In this document: positions 41,538-49,749 of the stretch, one piece after another | Numbering within the stretch: position 1 is the stretch's first letter | Layout: every line of letters starts with the position of its first letter | NCBI GenBank assembly: GCA_021822495.1 | Contig: JAKAQO010000003.1 | Location: 147,227-211,226 of the forward strand | Length of the DNA: 64,000 nucleotides | Direction: 5' to 3' | Source: a bacterium | GTDB taxonomy: Bacteria; Elusimicrobiota; Elusimicrobia; UBA1565; UBA9628 | Notes under the pieces: generated by a model | What the model was told of the DNA's origin: nothing | The model's input: the letters and a program-made list of their open reading frames with translations, nothing else | Databases searched by the model: none | Translations under genes and position numbers: made by a program

Positions 41538-42986
41538 TTATCCCACCGCGCCTTCAAGGCTGATGCTTAAAAGCTTGTGGGCTTCGACCGCGAACTCAAT
41601 CGGAAGCTCTTGAAAAACTTCTTTACAAAATCCGTTCACAATGAGCCCCACCGCGTCTTCCGCCGAAAGCCCGCGACTCCGAAGATAAAAGAGCTGATCT
41701 TCCCCGATTTTTGAAGTCGTGGCCTCGTGTTCAACCTGGGACGAGGTATTTCCCACTTCCAGAGTCGGGAAGGTATGCGCCCCGCATTGATTTCCCATCA
41801 AAAGAGAATCGCATTGAGAATAGTTGCGGCTAGACGAAGCTCCTTTGGCGATTTTGACCATGCCCCGATAGGTGTTTTGTCCGTGCCCTGCTGAAATTCC
41901 TTTCGAGATAATCGTGCTTTTGGTGTTTTTCCCGACATGAATCATCTTGGTTCCGGTATCGGCTTGCTGATAATGATTGGCCAAGGCGACCGAATAAAAC
42001 TCGCCGACCGAGTTGTCCCCCAACAAAAGACAGCTGGGATACTTCCAGGTAATGGCCGAACCCGTCTCAACCTGCGTCCAGGATATCTTGGAATTTTTTC
42101 CCTGACATTTTCCGCGCTTGGTCACGAAATTATAGATGCCGCCTTTCCCGTTCTTATCGCCGGGATACCAGTTTTGAATCGTCGAATATTTGATCTTGGC
42201 ATCGTCCAAGGCGACGAGCTCAACGATGGCCGCGTGAAGCTGGTTTTCATCCCGCATGGGAGCGGTGCAGCCTTCCAAATAAGAGACCGAAGCCCCCTCC
42301 TCGGCAATAATGAGCGTCCGCTCAAATTGACCGGTTTCTTTGGCGTTGATTCGAAAATAAGTCGAAAGCTCCATCGGACAACGAACGCCCTTGGGAATAT
42401 AGCAGAAAGAGCCGTCCGAAAAAACAGCGGAATTAAGCGCGGCAAAAAAATTATCGGTGTAGGGAACAACTGAGCCAAGATATTTTTCAACTAAATCAGG
42501 ATGCTCTAAAGCGGCTTCGGAAAAAGGGCAAAAGATCACGCCCGCATCCGACAAGGTCTTTTTAAAAGTGGTCGCAACCGAGACCGAGTCAAAAACCGCG
42601 TCCACCGCGACATTGGAGAGCATTTTCTGCTCTTCCAGGGGAATTCCCAATTTTTCAAAGGTTTTCCGAATCTCAGGATCCACTTCATCCATGCTGGCGA
42701 GTTTTTTCTTTTGTTTCGGAGCGGAATAATAGACGATGTCCTGGTAATTAATCGCCGGATAATGAACGTTGGCCCATTGAGGTTCCTTCATTTTGAGCCA
42801 ATGACGGTAGGCTTTTAAGCGAAACTCTAAGAGGAAGGCCGGTTCTTTTTTCTTTTGCGAAATCAGGCGAATCACGTCTTCGCTGAGGCCCTTGGGAACC
42901 TGATCAGCCTCGACATCTGAAACAAAACCGTATTGATATTCGCGCTCGGTAATCTCATTGAGGATACCTGGTTTTCCATTGGCCAT
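41538..42986 (-). CDS. sufB: SUF complex scaffold subunit SufB
   Basis: This 482-aa protein is the first gene of the operon. Motifs include [60 protein letters not shown] and the C-terminal [21 protein letters not shown]. SufB hosts the nascent Fe-S cluster. TATACT ends exactly 6 nt before the ATG and no Shine-Dalgarno sequence is visible, so the message is probably leaderless. Confidence 0.95.
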   Translation of the reverse strand: MANGKPGILNEITEREYQYGFVSDVEADQVPKGLSEDVIRLISQKKKEPAFLLEFRLKAYRHWLKMKEPQWANVHYPAINYQDIVYYSAPKQKKKLASMDEVDPEIRKTFEKLGIPLEEQKMLSNVAVDAVFDSVSVATTFKKTLSDAGVIFCPFSEAALEHPDLVEKYLGSVVPYTDNFFAALNSAVFSDGSFCYIPKGVRCPMELSTYFRINAKETGQFERTLIIAEEGASVSYLEGCTAPMRDENQLHAAIVELVALDDAKIKYSTIQNWYPGDKNGKGGIYNFVTKRGKCQGKNSKISWTQVETGSAITWKYPSCLLLGDNSVGEFYSVALANHYQQADTGTKMIHVGKNTKSTIISKGISAGHGQNTYRGMVKIAKGASSSRNYSQCDSLLMGNQCGAHTFPTLEVGNTSSQVEHEATTSKIGEDQLFYLRSRGLSAEDAVGLIVNGFCKEVFQELPIEFAVEAHKLLSISLEGAVG

Positions 42987-42992
42987 AAAATA

Positions 42993-43025
42993 AGTATAAC
43001 ATACCTGATTAAAATACTCAAGTTA
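42993..43025 (-). promoter_or_regulatory. suf operon promoter with an overlapping IscR/Rrf2-type box
   Basis: Minus strand: TTGAGT (43021-43016), 17 bp, TATACT (42998-42993). The 25-mer TAACTTGAGTATTTTAATCAGGTAT (43025-43001) covers the -35 and spacer and fits the type 1 IscR consensus at 21 of 25 positions by my hand alignment. An Rrf2 regulator is encoded in the same operon, so autorepression is likely. Confidence 0.65.
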
Positions 43026-43080
43026 TTTTTCCAGGGGCCAACGCGGCTAAAGAGAAGGGAAATTAAGCTATATTTATATT

Positions 43081-44436
43081 ATGACAAAAAAACAACCTTT
43101 AAAGCGAGTCAAAAGCCTCTTGATTTTGTCCTTGGTTGGACTCATTTACGCTCCGCGCTTATTATCCGCACAAGACACGACCGCCACGGATACCGAGACT
43201 TCTTCAGGCGAGACATCCGACGCTCCGCCCGCTCCACAAAAGAAGGAACGCAAGAAAAAAGCGGTCGTGAAACATAAGAGCCGGCATTTGAAATCTTCCA
43301 CCTCGACCACAACCGCCAGCAAGACTTTCGACCGTGAAGCGGAATGGAGATTTCTCAGTTCCGAGCCTTCTCCGCAAAACAAAAAAGAGGCGGCCGCCCT
43401 GGCCAAGGCCATGAGTCTTTTTATTGCCGCGAACCCTGATTCTCCCAAAGCCGCTAAGGCGTGGATGCTTCTGGCTTCTTTTCACCAAGCGGCCAAACAA
43501 AACAAAAAAGCCCTGATGGATTATTTGTGCCTCATCTATGAATATCCAGAATCTACCGAGGTTCTTGAGGCTCAGTCTAGTTTCCTGAGTTTGGCCAAGA
43601 AGACATTGGGCCGGAAACTAAAACCCAATTGGCAAAATTTGACTACTCCGCCCCAGGGGATGAGCAAAGAAGAGCGTTTGGCTTCCCTTCTTGAAAATAT
43701 CCCGCAATATACCGGAGGCTCTTTAAGGAAAGCCGCCGAGAGAGAGTTCAGGCGTTTTGAAGTTCGCTTTCCACATTACCCTCACTCCGACGCGATTTTG
43801 ATGCGCTTGGCGCAATTATTCGAGGGAGATTCGCAAAGACACAAGGCGATTATTTTCTTTAGAGAGGTTTTTTCGGCCTACCCGGAAAGCTCCTACTCCC
43901 CACAAGCCGAGTTTGAAGCCGCCTCTCTTTACAAAAAGATCGGAAACTATAAAAACGCCATTGGGGTCTATCAAAAACTCATCGCGGACTATCCACAGAG
44001 CGACAAGGTTTTGGACTCTCTCCAGTCTTTAAGCGCTCTTTTTTCGAAGCTGGATCAATGGACACTGGCCGTTGAAACCGATCAGCAAATCATCAAGCTC
44101 TATCCCAACACGCCCGCCTCAAAACAGGCTTTTGAAAACGCGATTAAGGCCTCGGGCGAAATGTCGGATTTTTCCGGCGAAGTTAATTTTCTCGTCTCTT
44201 ACGCCGACGCTTTTTCCCAAAGCCGGCAAGCGCCCATTGACCTCTACAAAGCCGCCGGACTTTGTTATGAAAAAACGAAAGACCCGGCTCACGCGGAACA
44301 GCTTTATCAACGCTATCTGACCTATCCAGGACATTGGTATGACCCTGCTTCCTGGTGGAGACGCCACCGGGCGCGGCACCGCCTCAGCGTTTTGTCTCCG
44401 TTAGAAAGTTCGACGAGCAACTCAACTGGATCATGA
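43081..44436 (+). CDS. Exported TPR-repeat protein
   Basis: This 451-aa protein has a signal peptide (SLLILSLVGLIYAPRLLSA^Q), a Lys/Thr/Ser-rich linker (~30-85) and then tetratricopeptide-like repeats to ~430, e.g. PKAAKAWMLLASFHQAAKQNKKALMDY, AILMRLAQLFEGDSQRHKAIIFFREVF and YSPQAEFEAASLYKKIGNYKNAIGVYQKLIADYP. The outline is that of YbgF/BamD-like periplasmic scaffold proteins. The next gene starts within its stop (ATGA), so the two probably work together at the envelope. No precise function is known. Confidence 0.6.
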   Translation: MTKKQPLKRVKSLLILSLVGLIYAPRLLSAQDTTATDTETSSGETSDAPPAPQKKERKKKAVVKHKSRHLKSSTSTTTASKTFDREAEWRFLSSEPSPQNKKEAAALAKAMSLFIAANPDSPKAAKAWMLLASFHQAAKQNKKALMDYLCLIYEYPESTEVLEAQSSFLSLAKKTLGRKLKPNWQNLTTPPQGMSKEERLASLLENIPQYTGGSLRKAAEREFRRFEVRFPHYPHSDAILMRLAQLFEGDSQRHKAIIFFREVFSAYPESSYSPQAEFEAASLYKKIGNYKNAIGVYQKLIADYPQSDKVLDSLQSLSALFSKLDQWTLAVETDQQIIKLYPNTPASKQAFENAIKASGEMSDFSGEVNFLVSYADAFSQSRQAPIDLYKAAGLCYEKTKDPAHAEQLYQRYLTYPGHWYDPASWWRRHRARHRLSVLSPLESSTSNSTGS

Positions 44437-45434
44437 AGCCACTTACTTTAGCCGCAATCCTAGTTTTCTTAACTTCGCTTTTCCCTTTGACCGTAAAGGC
44501 CGACGTTCAAATCAAGGAAAGTTACCAAACAAGCGGTTTTATGGGAATCGGGGCGACGACCGGAAAAACCGTCCAAAAAATCAAAGGAAGCGATTCTCTC
44601 GTTGACTCTTCTCAAAATTTGTCCGGTTCCATGATGAGCCTCATCGGCGGAGCGCCGAAAGGGCCGCAGAGAAAGATTGATCTTATCCGCCTCGGAGAAC
44701 GAAAACGGTGGATTCTCAATCCTCAAAACCGCACCTATGTTGAAGCGCCCTTGGCCTCAAAGCCGCCTTCATCGCCCCAGATGTCTCAGATCCCAGTCCA
44801 TCTTAAAGAAACTTCTTTTAAGATGGCTCCATCGAAAACGCAAAAAATCATTCATGGTTTTAAAACCCGCCTTTACAACGCCACATTTACGATGAAACTG
44901 GAAAATACCCAGAATAAACAAATGTCTACCTTCAGAGTGAAAATGAAACTTTGGGTGGCTCCCTGGACTCCCCTTTTACGGAAAGCCCATCGGGAAATCG
45001 AGGCCTTTAACTCTCAGTATGTTAAGGCGGCAGGCGTTGGCTCAACCGGCATTGGCGCTCAACTTCAGGGGCTTGAAATGCTTAAATCCATCACCCATTA
45101 TAACGGAGCGACCGGAACGGCACTGACTAAGGGAATCACCGAATTTAGAAAAAAAATGTCTAAACTACCGGGTTTTCTCATTAAAATGAACAGCGACTGG
45201 TATCTTTCTCTTCCCAAAGCCCGCGGGCAATCCGCCACGCAAGGTCTTGATTTATCCAAGCTTTCCGGCAATATGCCCGCCGCGACTCAAAATCTCCTCA
45301 AAGGGCTTCTTCAAGCCTCAAACCCCGACGGCTCTCAACCGATGATGTCCATGAAAACCGTCGTCTCCGAGATCAAGGTCTCCGCCCTTCCCAAAAAAGA
45401 TTTTGAAATTCCCGCTGGTTACCAAAAAAAGTAA
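44433..45434 (+). CDS. Exported DUF4412-like protein
   Basis: ATG 44433 overlaps the stop of the TPR gene (ATGA) and opens a good signal peptide (LTLAAILVFLTSLFPLTVKA^D); the track start is 26 codons early. The 333-aa product shows IKESYQTSGFMG and then KIDLIRLGERKRWILNPQNRTYVEAPL, the pattern of DUF4412 proteins, in which a lipoprotein-carrier-like fold records a DxxxKxxW/YxxxPxxxxY strand. The function is unknown; envelope location is predicted. Confidence 0.5.
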   Translation: MKPLTLAAILVFLTSLFPLTVKADVQIKESYQTSGFMGIGATTGKTVQKIKGSDSLVDSSQNLSGSMMSLIGGAPKGPQRKIDLIRLGERKRWILNPQNRTYVEAPLASKPPSSPQMSQIPVHLKETSFKMAPSKTQKIIHGFKTRLYNATFTMKLENTQNKQMSTFRVKMKLWVAPWTPLLRKAHREIEAFNSQYVKAAGVGSTGIGAQLQGLEMLKSITHYNGATGTALTKGITEFRKKMSKLPGFLIKMNSDWYLSLPKARGQSATQGLDLSKLSGNMPAATQNLLKGLLQASNPDGSQPMMSMKTVVSEIKVSALPKKDFEIPAGYQKK

Positions 45435-45891
45435 TCTGATCAAGAATTCGCCGTTGCTTGAGGAATTGCTGTCAGACCCAATCTAAACTTTCCAGCGAAG
45501 CGGCAACAAATAGTATAATAAAAAAGTTATGGGAATCTTCGGAAGTAGAACAAGTCCGATGAAAACCCGAGTAAGAAGGTCAAAAGACCCAGTTTTCAGA
45601 CGGAAAAAACAATTTTGGTTGGGTGGCTGAGCGGTCAAAAGCAACGGTCTGTAAATCCCTTTTCGAGCCTTTTGAGTTTTCCGAGGAAGAACCCAAAAAA
45701 CCCCCTTTCTCCGACGAGAAATAGAACTTTTTCCTTTTGTACCGGCTTATGCCGTTTTAGTCCATTTTACATCCTAAATGGACACCCAGGTGGACACCTG
45801 GGCTCAGCCCTCAAAAGAGGGAAAAACCGTCTAAAATGCCCTTTCCCGCTGATTTCTTTCCTAAATAATCCACCCCTCTCCGATCCGATTC
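45435..45891. other. Gap with a -10 box, a 33-codon ORF, half a tRNA and a hairpin
   Basis: TATAAT (45514-45519) precedes ATG 45529 of a very basic 33-aa ORF (MGIFGSRTSPMKTRVRRSKD..., stop 45628-45630), which ends inside the tRNA fragment; coding status is doubtful. The tRNA piece is annotated separately. CCCAGGT-GGAC-ACCTGGG (45785-45802) is a hairpin without a T run. Nothing else is recognisable. Confidence 0.35.
45617..45655 (+). pseudogene. 5' half of a tRNA-Tyr(GUA)-like gene, broken in the anticodon loop
   Basis: GGTTGGG-TG-GCTGAGCGGTCAAAAGC-A-ACGGT-CTGTAAA gives the acceptor 5' strand, D-arm, anticodon 5' stem and a GUA anticodon loop. The expected ACCGT 3' stem is replaced by TCCCT, and no variable arm, T-arm or CCCAACC acceptor strand follows within the next several hundred bases. 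The break is where tRNA-targeting elements or introns insert. It probably marks the left edge of the second accessory region. Confidence 0.55.
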
Positions 45892-47127
45892 TCAACCCTT
45901 TAAGACCGCGAGCATCTTCTTCGAGGCAGACGCGATATGCTTTGTGATTTGCTCCAAGGTTTCGCGCGCGCCGAACGCGGAAACGGAGGCCTCGGCCAGC
46001 TTTGGAAGCCTTTCTCCCATTTCCAAGCATAGCTCAAGGACGGCCCTGGCGCCGACGCCGGCTTGCTCCGCCAACTTTTGCCAATGCTCCCCGCGAACCC
46101 AATCTTCGCGATATTGCCCGCCAATCTTCATGGCGAACTTGAGAGACAAATGGCCGTAGACCCGCGTTGAAAGCAGATCGTAAAATGGCGAGAGTCGGTA
46201 ATCTCTCCGCGTGATGAGGATGGAAAGATTCTTCGCGTGAGCGTCGCAATTCCCGATCAGGTAATTGAAGATAACCCAGCGCAACATGTTCATTTTATCA
46301 ATGATGGGCTGGGAGCCGCGCTCGGCGAGGAGCCCAAAGCAGACCTTGAGCCCCGGGCCCCCTTCGGCTTCATACTTTCTGGAATAACCAACGCCGAGGG
46401 CCTGGCAGAAATCCTCCTGATGAACGCGGGAGAGCTTTCCATCGGCCTCCTTTCGGCGATCGTAGCGCTCGATGAGATAAAACGGGCGCTTGCCCTTTAT
46501 CACGGCCGAAGCGGGAACCGGAATGCCGACAAGCCTCGCCAACTCCATGCAGAAGGCCTCGTTTTCAACGATGCCGGGATATCCCGAGATCGCGGGCTTC
46601 AAGATGTGTGAGCTGGGAAACGCGCCATGCGGCAGGAAAAACTTGCCGCCGTCAAAATAGACCGGAATCTTCTGCTGCGCCCCCGCCAGAGACAGCCTCA
46701 AATCCTCGTGCGCGACAAGGAGCGGGTTTCGCGGCATTCCCTCAATCATCGCGTCAAGCTCGCCCCTTGAGATAGGCTCGTAGCGGCCTTCGGTCCGCGC
46801 GGCGCCGCCCTCCGGAAAAATAGACAACGCGCCCGCGCAATCGCCCCCGAGCGCCTCAAGGAGCTTGAAGTCATTATCCTCCGAAACGCCCAGTTTTCTG
46901 GCGATCAGACCGCGCGTGTTCCCCTCCGGCAGGAGATTCGCGAAGAAGACGCGGCAAGCCTCGTCGTCAAACGGCTCCGCGCGAAGAGGCATGCGAAGGG
47001 AAATCGGAACAGCTTCCTCGGAGGAAATCCAGCCCGAGTCGTACTGAAATTCAAGGCGCGCCTTCTCGTCGAGGCGCAGTTTTCCGACAAGCCGAGTCCC
47101 CCATCGGACGTTGAGCGTTTCGCTCAT
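45892..47127 (-). CDS. hipA: HipA-type Ser/Thr kinase toxin
   Basis: This 411-aa protein has the HipA couple domain at ~1-100 (FANLLPEG, the family signature) and the kinase domain (LSLAGAQQKIPVYFDG, the Gly-rich P-loop; HILKPAI with the ATP-binding Lys; NYLIGNCDAHAKNLS, the catalytic loop Asp; LSPFYDLLST, the metal-binding Asp). HipA kinases phosphorylate aminoacyl-tRNA synthetases and cause dormancy. It overlaps hipB by 4 bp, in the usual hipBA order. Confidence 0.92.
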   Translation of the reverse strand: MSETLNVRWGTRLVGKLRLDEKARLEFQYDSGWISSEEAVPISLRMPLRAEPFDDEACRVFFANLLPEGNTRGLIARKLGVSEDNDFKLLEALGGDCAGALSIFPEGGAARTEGRYEPISRGELDAMIEGMPRNPLLVAHEDLRLSLAGAQQKIPVYFDGGKFFLPHGAFPSSHILKPAISGYPGIVENEAFCMELARLVGIPVPASAVIKGKRPFYLIERYDRRKEADGKLSRVHQEDFCQALGVGYSRKYEAEGGPGLKVCFGLLAERGSQPIIDKMNMLRWVIFNYLIGNCDAHAKNLSILITRRDYRLSPFYDLLSTRVYGHLSLKFAMKIGGQYREDWVRGEHWQKLAEQAGVGARAVLELCLEMGERLPKLAEASVSAFGARETLEQITKHIASASKKMLAVLKG

Positions 47128-47375
47128 TGAGCGAACCCTTTTCGCTCAATCTTGACGCGAAGGCCAAAGCCGTGGAGAACTTTGAGGACCTTTCCCAAAT
47201 GGAGGGTCGGCTTGCCGTTCTCAAGGTCGGAGAGAAAGCGCGTCCCGACGCCGCAGAGAGCGGCCGCTTGCGCCTGGCGAAGGCCCGCTTTTTTCCGCGC
47301 TCCCCGGACGATCTTTCCGATCTCGGCCGGGTCTTTCGCCAACGCTTGGAACCCTTCTTGAGGCGTGGTCTTCAT
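47124..47375 (-). CDS. hipB: HipB-type XRE antitoxin
   Basis: ATG 47375 is preferred to GTG 47411 because operator 1 lies directly upstream of it. The 83-aa protein carries an XRE HTH: IGKIVRGARKKAGLRQAQAAALCGVGTRFLSDLENGKPTLHLGKVLKVLHGFGL, and ends in a short basic tail. It neutralises HipA and represses the operon through the two palindromes at 47376-47395 and 47427-47444. Confidence 0.85.
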   Translation of the reverse strand: MKTTPQEGFQALAKDPAEIGKIVRGARKKAGLRQAQAAALCGVGTRFLSDLENGKPTLHLGKVLKVLHGFGLRVKIERKGFAQ

Positions 47376-47395
47376 ATATTCCCGATCGGTAATAT
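47376..47395. promoter_or_regulatory. HipB operator 1
   Basis: ATATTCCCGATCGGTAATAT is an imperfect palindrome (ATATTnCCGATCGGnAATAT) touching the hipB start codon. Operator 2, 32 bp upstream in the gene's direction, differs at one base over 18 bp when inverted. Confidence 0.65.
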
Positions 47396-47426
47396 CTGCG
47401 ACGCTTTTCACGTTCTCAGCGCTATT

Positions 47427-47471
47427 ATTACCGAACGGGAATATTATAGCATCCGCCCCTCATTTCCGCAA
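47427..47471 (-). promoter_or_regulatory. hipBA promoter with operator 2
   Basis: Minus strand: TTGCGG (47471-47466), 17 bp, TATAAT (47448-47443). Operator 2 (47427-47444; revcomp ATATTCCCGTTCGGTAAT) overlaps the end of the -10 box, which fits autorepression. Confidence 0.6.
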
Positions 47472-47570
47472 GGGAGAGAATTATCCAATGCAAGATGAGC
47501 CTGAAAAAAATGTGTTTCCAATGCGAAATGAGTCTTGAAACGCTGAAATTCCAGCATCAGGAGGCCTCTC

Positions 47571-47657
47571 GTCATTCCCCGCGGTCGTAAGCGGGGAATC
47601 CAGGCCGAACCATTTCGTCTGCATGAAATACTGGATTCCGGCTTACGCCGGAATGAC
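47571..47657. repeat. REP/BIME-like inverted pair
   Basis: GTCATTCCCCGCGGTCGTAAGCGGGGAATCCAG and CTGGATTCCGGCTTACGCCGGAATGAC are facing copies of the widespread GTCATTCC...GGAATCCAG repetitive palindrome, 27 bp apart. Outside them lies a second inverted pair (gatgagcctgaaaaa at ~47493 and tttttcaggctcatt at ~47665). No RAYT transposase is in the window. Confidence 0.6.
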
Positions 47658-47745
47658 GATTGATTTTTCAGGCTCATTTCAGGATTGGAAAATGCTGGGA
47701 GGCCCAAAGCCTTTTTTCAAAAGCTCTGTCAAGGCAAAGCGCGTC

Positions 47746-49602
47746 CTAACGCGTCGGAATTTTGGGAAGGCAACACTTCTTGAATTTCTTACCGGAACCG
47801 CAAAAGCAGAGCTCGTTTCGGCCCAGCGGCAGGGCTTGCGAAGTTGGGGAGGAAGCGGTTTCTTGAGCGAGCCATTCCAGGGCGCCAGGAACTTTTTTCC
47901 ACGTTTCCATGAATTCCGCGGCGCAACTAAACGCCTCGTCTTCTCCGCCCATGGTGATTCTATCTGGAAGAATCTTTGGAATTTTTTTCTTCCCCAGCAA
48001 ATAAACCGGGACAAAAGGATTTTGACCGACGGCCTTCCGCAACGCGGAGGCCGAACGAGCGGAAGCCCCCTCCTTTCTAAAGGCTAAAAGCGCCTTGGCA
48101 TAGACCCATTCCGCCGCGCAATCGTTTCGATAATCGGGCAAATCTAAAATTTCCGCCATTTCGTCAAAACGGCCCAATTGTCCAAGGCTAGACAAGAGTA
48201 TATAGCGAATGCCTTGATTGTCATGAGTATTGAGTTTGAGCATTTCGCGGTAATGACTAATGGCCTTATCGTGTTCTCCCAATTCCCAGAGGTGTCGAGC
48301 CAGACGCAGTCTAGCCCGCATATAGGGACGGGTTTCCACCGCTCCCCAAAAGTGTCCCATATTTTCCTCAAAAAATTTAGGGCCGAGATGCCTCTCTTCC
48401 GCCCAGACGGCCCGCCTGCAAAAATCCTCGGCTTCCCGAGGGTTTTTAGCGGATTCATCTCCCAAGAGTAAATAGGCGTCGCCGCAATTAGGGTCAATCT
48501 GAAGGGCTTCTCGCGCCATTTTTGCCCGCTTGGACGAAAGCTCCTCCTCCCAAGCCTCAAACATTAAGTCCTGCGCCTTTTCCCAGGCGCTTTCAGGCTC
48601 TACATCAGGCAGGGGAGCGCCGCCGAGACTTCTATAAAAAGCGTTCGCTTCTTCCGCGGTCTTGAAGTTTTTCCTTTTCAATAATCGGCTGAGATTCGTC
48701 GAGGATTTCTCCATCATCCAATCGCTATTCCTAGGAGGCTCCTGATCCTCGCGATCGAAATGAGCGTCATCTTCCCCAGATTCCTCGTCGTGGAGAAATT
48801 TAGACGCCTCATCGAGAGCTTTACCTTCCGACAGTCGTCCCCTCTCCCATCTCTCGCGGCGTTCGGCTAATTGTTTTGGGGCGTAAAAGTCAAACCCATC
48901 ACGTTCGTAGGCAGGCGAATTTTTTTCCTTCCAGGCCCGAACGATGTCTTTTTTGTCGAAATTTCCCCTTGCCACTCCGGAATCAACCAAGGAAAGAATC
49001 AAGGGTTCGTATTCCTTTTTGGAAAAATCCAAAAGAATATGAGCCGCCGATAAGCGATTGTCCGTATCCTCCGAAGCCTTAGCCGCGATATCCGCGATGA
49101 GGGAAAATACTTCTTGTTCGCGCTCGGGATGAAATAAGGCGATGGAGGCCATGCCTTCCATGGCCGTGGCCCGTAAATACCAATACGCCTCTTGGTCCAG
49201 GGCTATCTCCTTAAGGAAGGGCAAGGCGCAACAACCCAATTTACCCCACAAAGACGGCAATTCATCCGTCAGCCAGTCGTTTTCTAATTCCACGGAGCGA
49301 TGCAGGGCATAAATGAGAATGGGAATTGCCGCTTCTCCGCCGATGGCCGCCAAAACGAGAACAGCGTGGAGCGCGGAACACCAACCCGCGTCGCCCCGGC
49401 GCCAATTAAAATCCGTAAAAATGATATTGGCCAAAATAGGAATGAGCCTTTGACCCCTGGAAATGGCTTGTTGGGCCCAACAAAGAGGCAATTGATCGCC
49501 GTGAAGAAAAGCCAGACGCATGAGCTGGACGTCCGAGAGGCCCTTGAGGGCGTCTTCATTAAGGGCGGTTTTTTCCCCGCCGATTCTAAATCCAAAAGCC
49601 AT
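47746..49602 (-). CDS. DUF1186 / ST7-like TPR / SEC-C protein
   Basis: This 618-aa protein has a helical HEAT-like N-terminal part (~10-230, DUF1186 type), an acidic linker, an ST7-like TPR region (~330-540: EALQIDPNCGDAYLLLGDESA, GHFWGAVETRPYMRARLRLA, YREMLKLNTHDNQGIRYILL) and a C-terminal SEC-C zinc motif (GRNELCFCGSGKKFKKCC). SEC-C tails bind zinc and often help proteins reach ribosomes or SecB-like partners. The function is unknown. It diverges from the type I RM operon. Confidence 0.7.
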   Translation of the reverse strand: MAFGFRIGGEKTALNEDALKGLSDVQLMRLAFLHGDQLPLCWAQQAISRGQRLIPILANIIFTDFNWRRGDAGWCSALHAVLVLAAIGGEAAIPILIYALHRSVELENDWLTDELPSLWGKLGCCALPFLKEIALDQEAYWYLRATAMEGMASIALFHPEREQEVFSLIADIAAKASEDTDNRLSAAHILLDFSKKEYEPLILSLVDSGVARGNFDKKDIVRAWKEKNSPAYERDGFDFYAPKQLAERRERWERGRLSEGKALDEASKFLHDEESGEDDAHFDREDQEPPRNSDWMMEKSSTNLSRLLKRKNFKTAEEANAFYRSLGGAPLPDVEPESAWEKAQDLMFEAWEEELSSKRAKMAREALQIDPNCGDAYLLLGDESAKNPREAEDFCRRAVWAEERHLGPKFFEENMGHFWGAVETRPYMRARLRLARHLWELGEHDKAISHYREMLKLNTHDNQGIRYILLSSLGQLGRFDEMAEILDLPDYRNDCAAEWVYAKALLAFRKEGASARSASALRKAVGQNPFVPVYLLGKKKIPKILPDRITMGGEDEAFSCAAEFMETWKKVPGALEWLAQETASSPTSQALPLGRNELCFCGSGKKFKKCCLPKIPTR

Positions 49603-49749
49603 GAAATTATTATACCGAGTTTTGCGCTTTGAGAAACGCCATTTTTCAGGCCAATCTTACATTGGATCATGCTCATCCTGATTCCGTCGCGCGAAATTTG
49701 GTTGAATATGTCTCTCAGGCCAGTGGTCAGAGAGAATAACGAGTCCCAA

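Noticed and set aside
44119-44379. Possible CRISPR array or tandem repeats elsewhere in the window
   Set aside because: No regularly spaced identical repeats were seen on either strand; TPR coding repeats are protein-level only.
45529-45630. 33-aa basic ORF after a TATAAT box
   Set aside because: It ends inside the tRNA fragment and has no Shine-Dalgarno sequence; the -10 box is more simply the old tRNA promoter.
45617-45900. Group I intron in the anticodon loop of tRNA-Tyr
   Set aside because: No 3' exon (T-arm or CCCAACC) and no intron core elements were found downstream.
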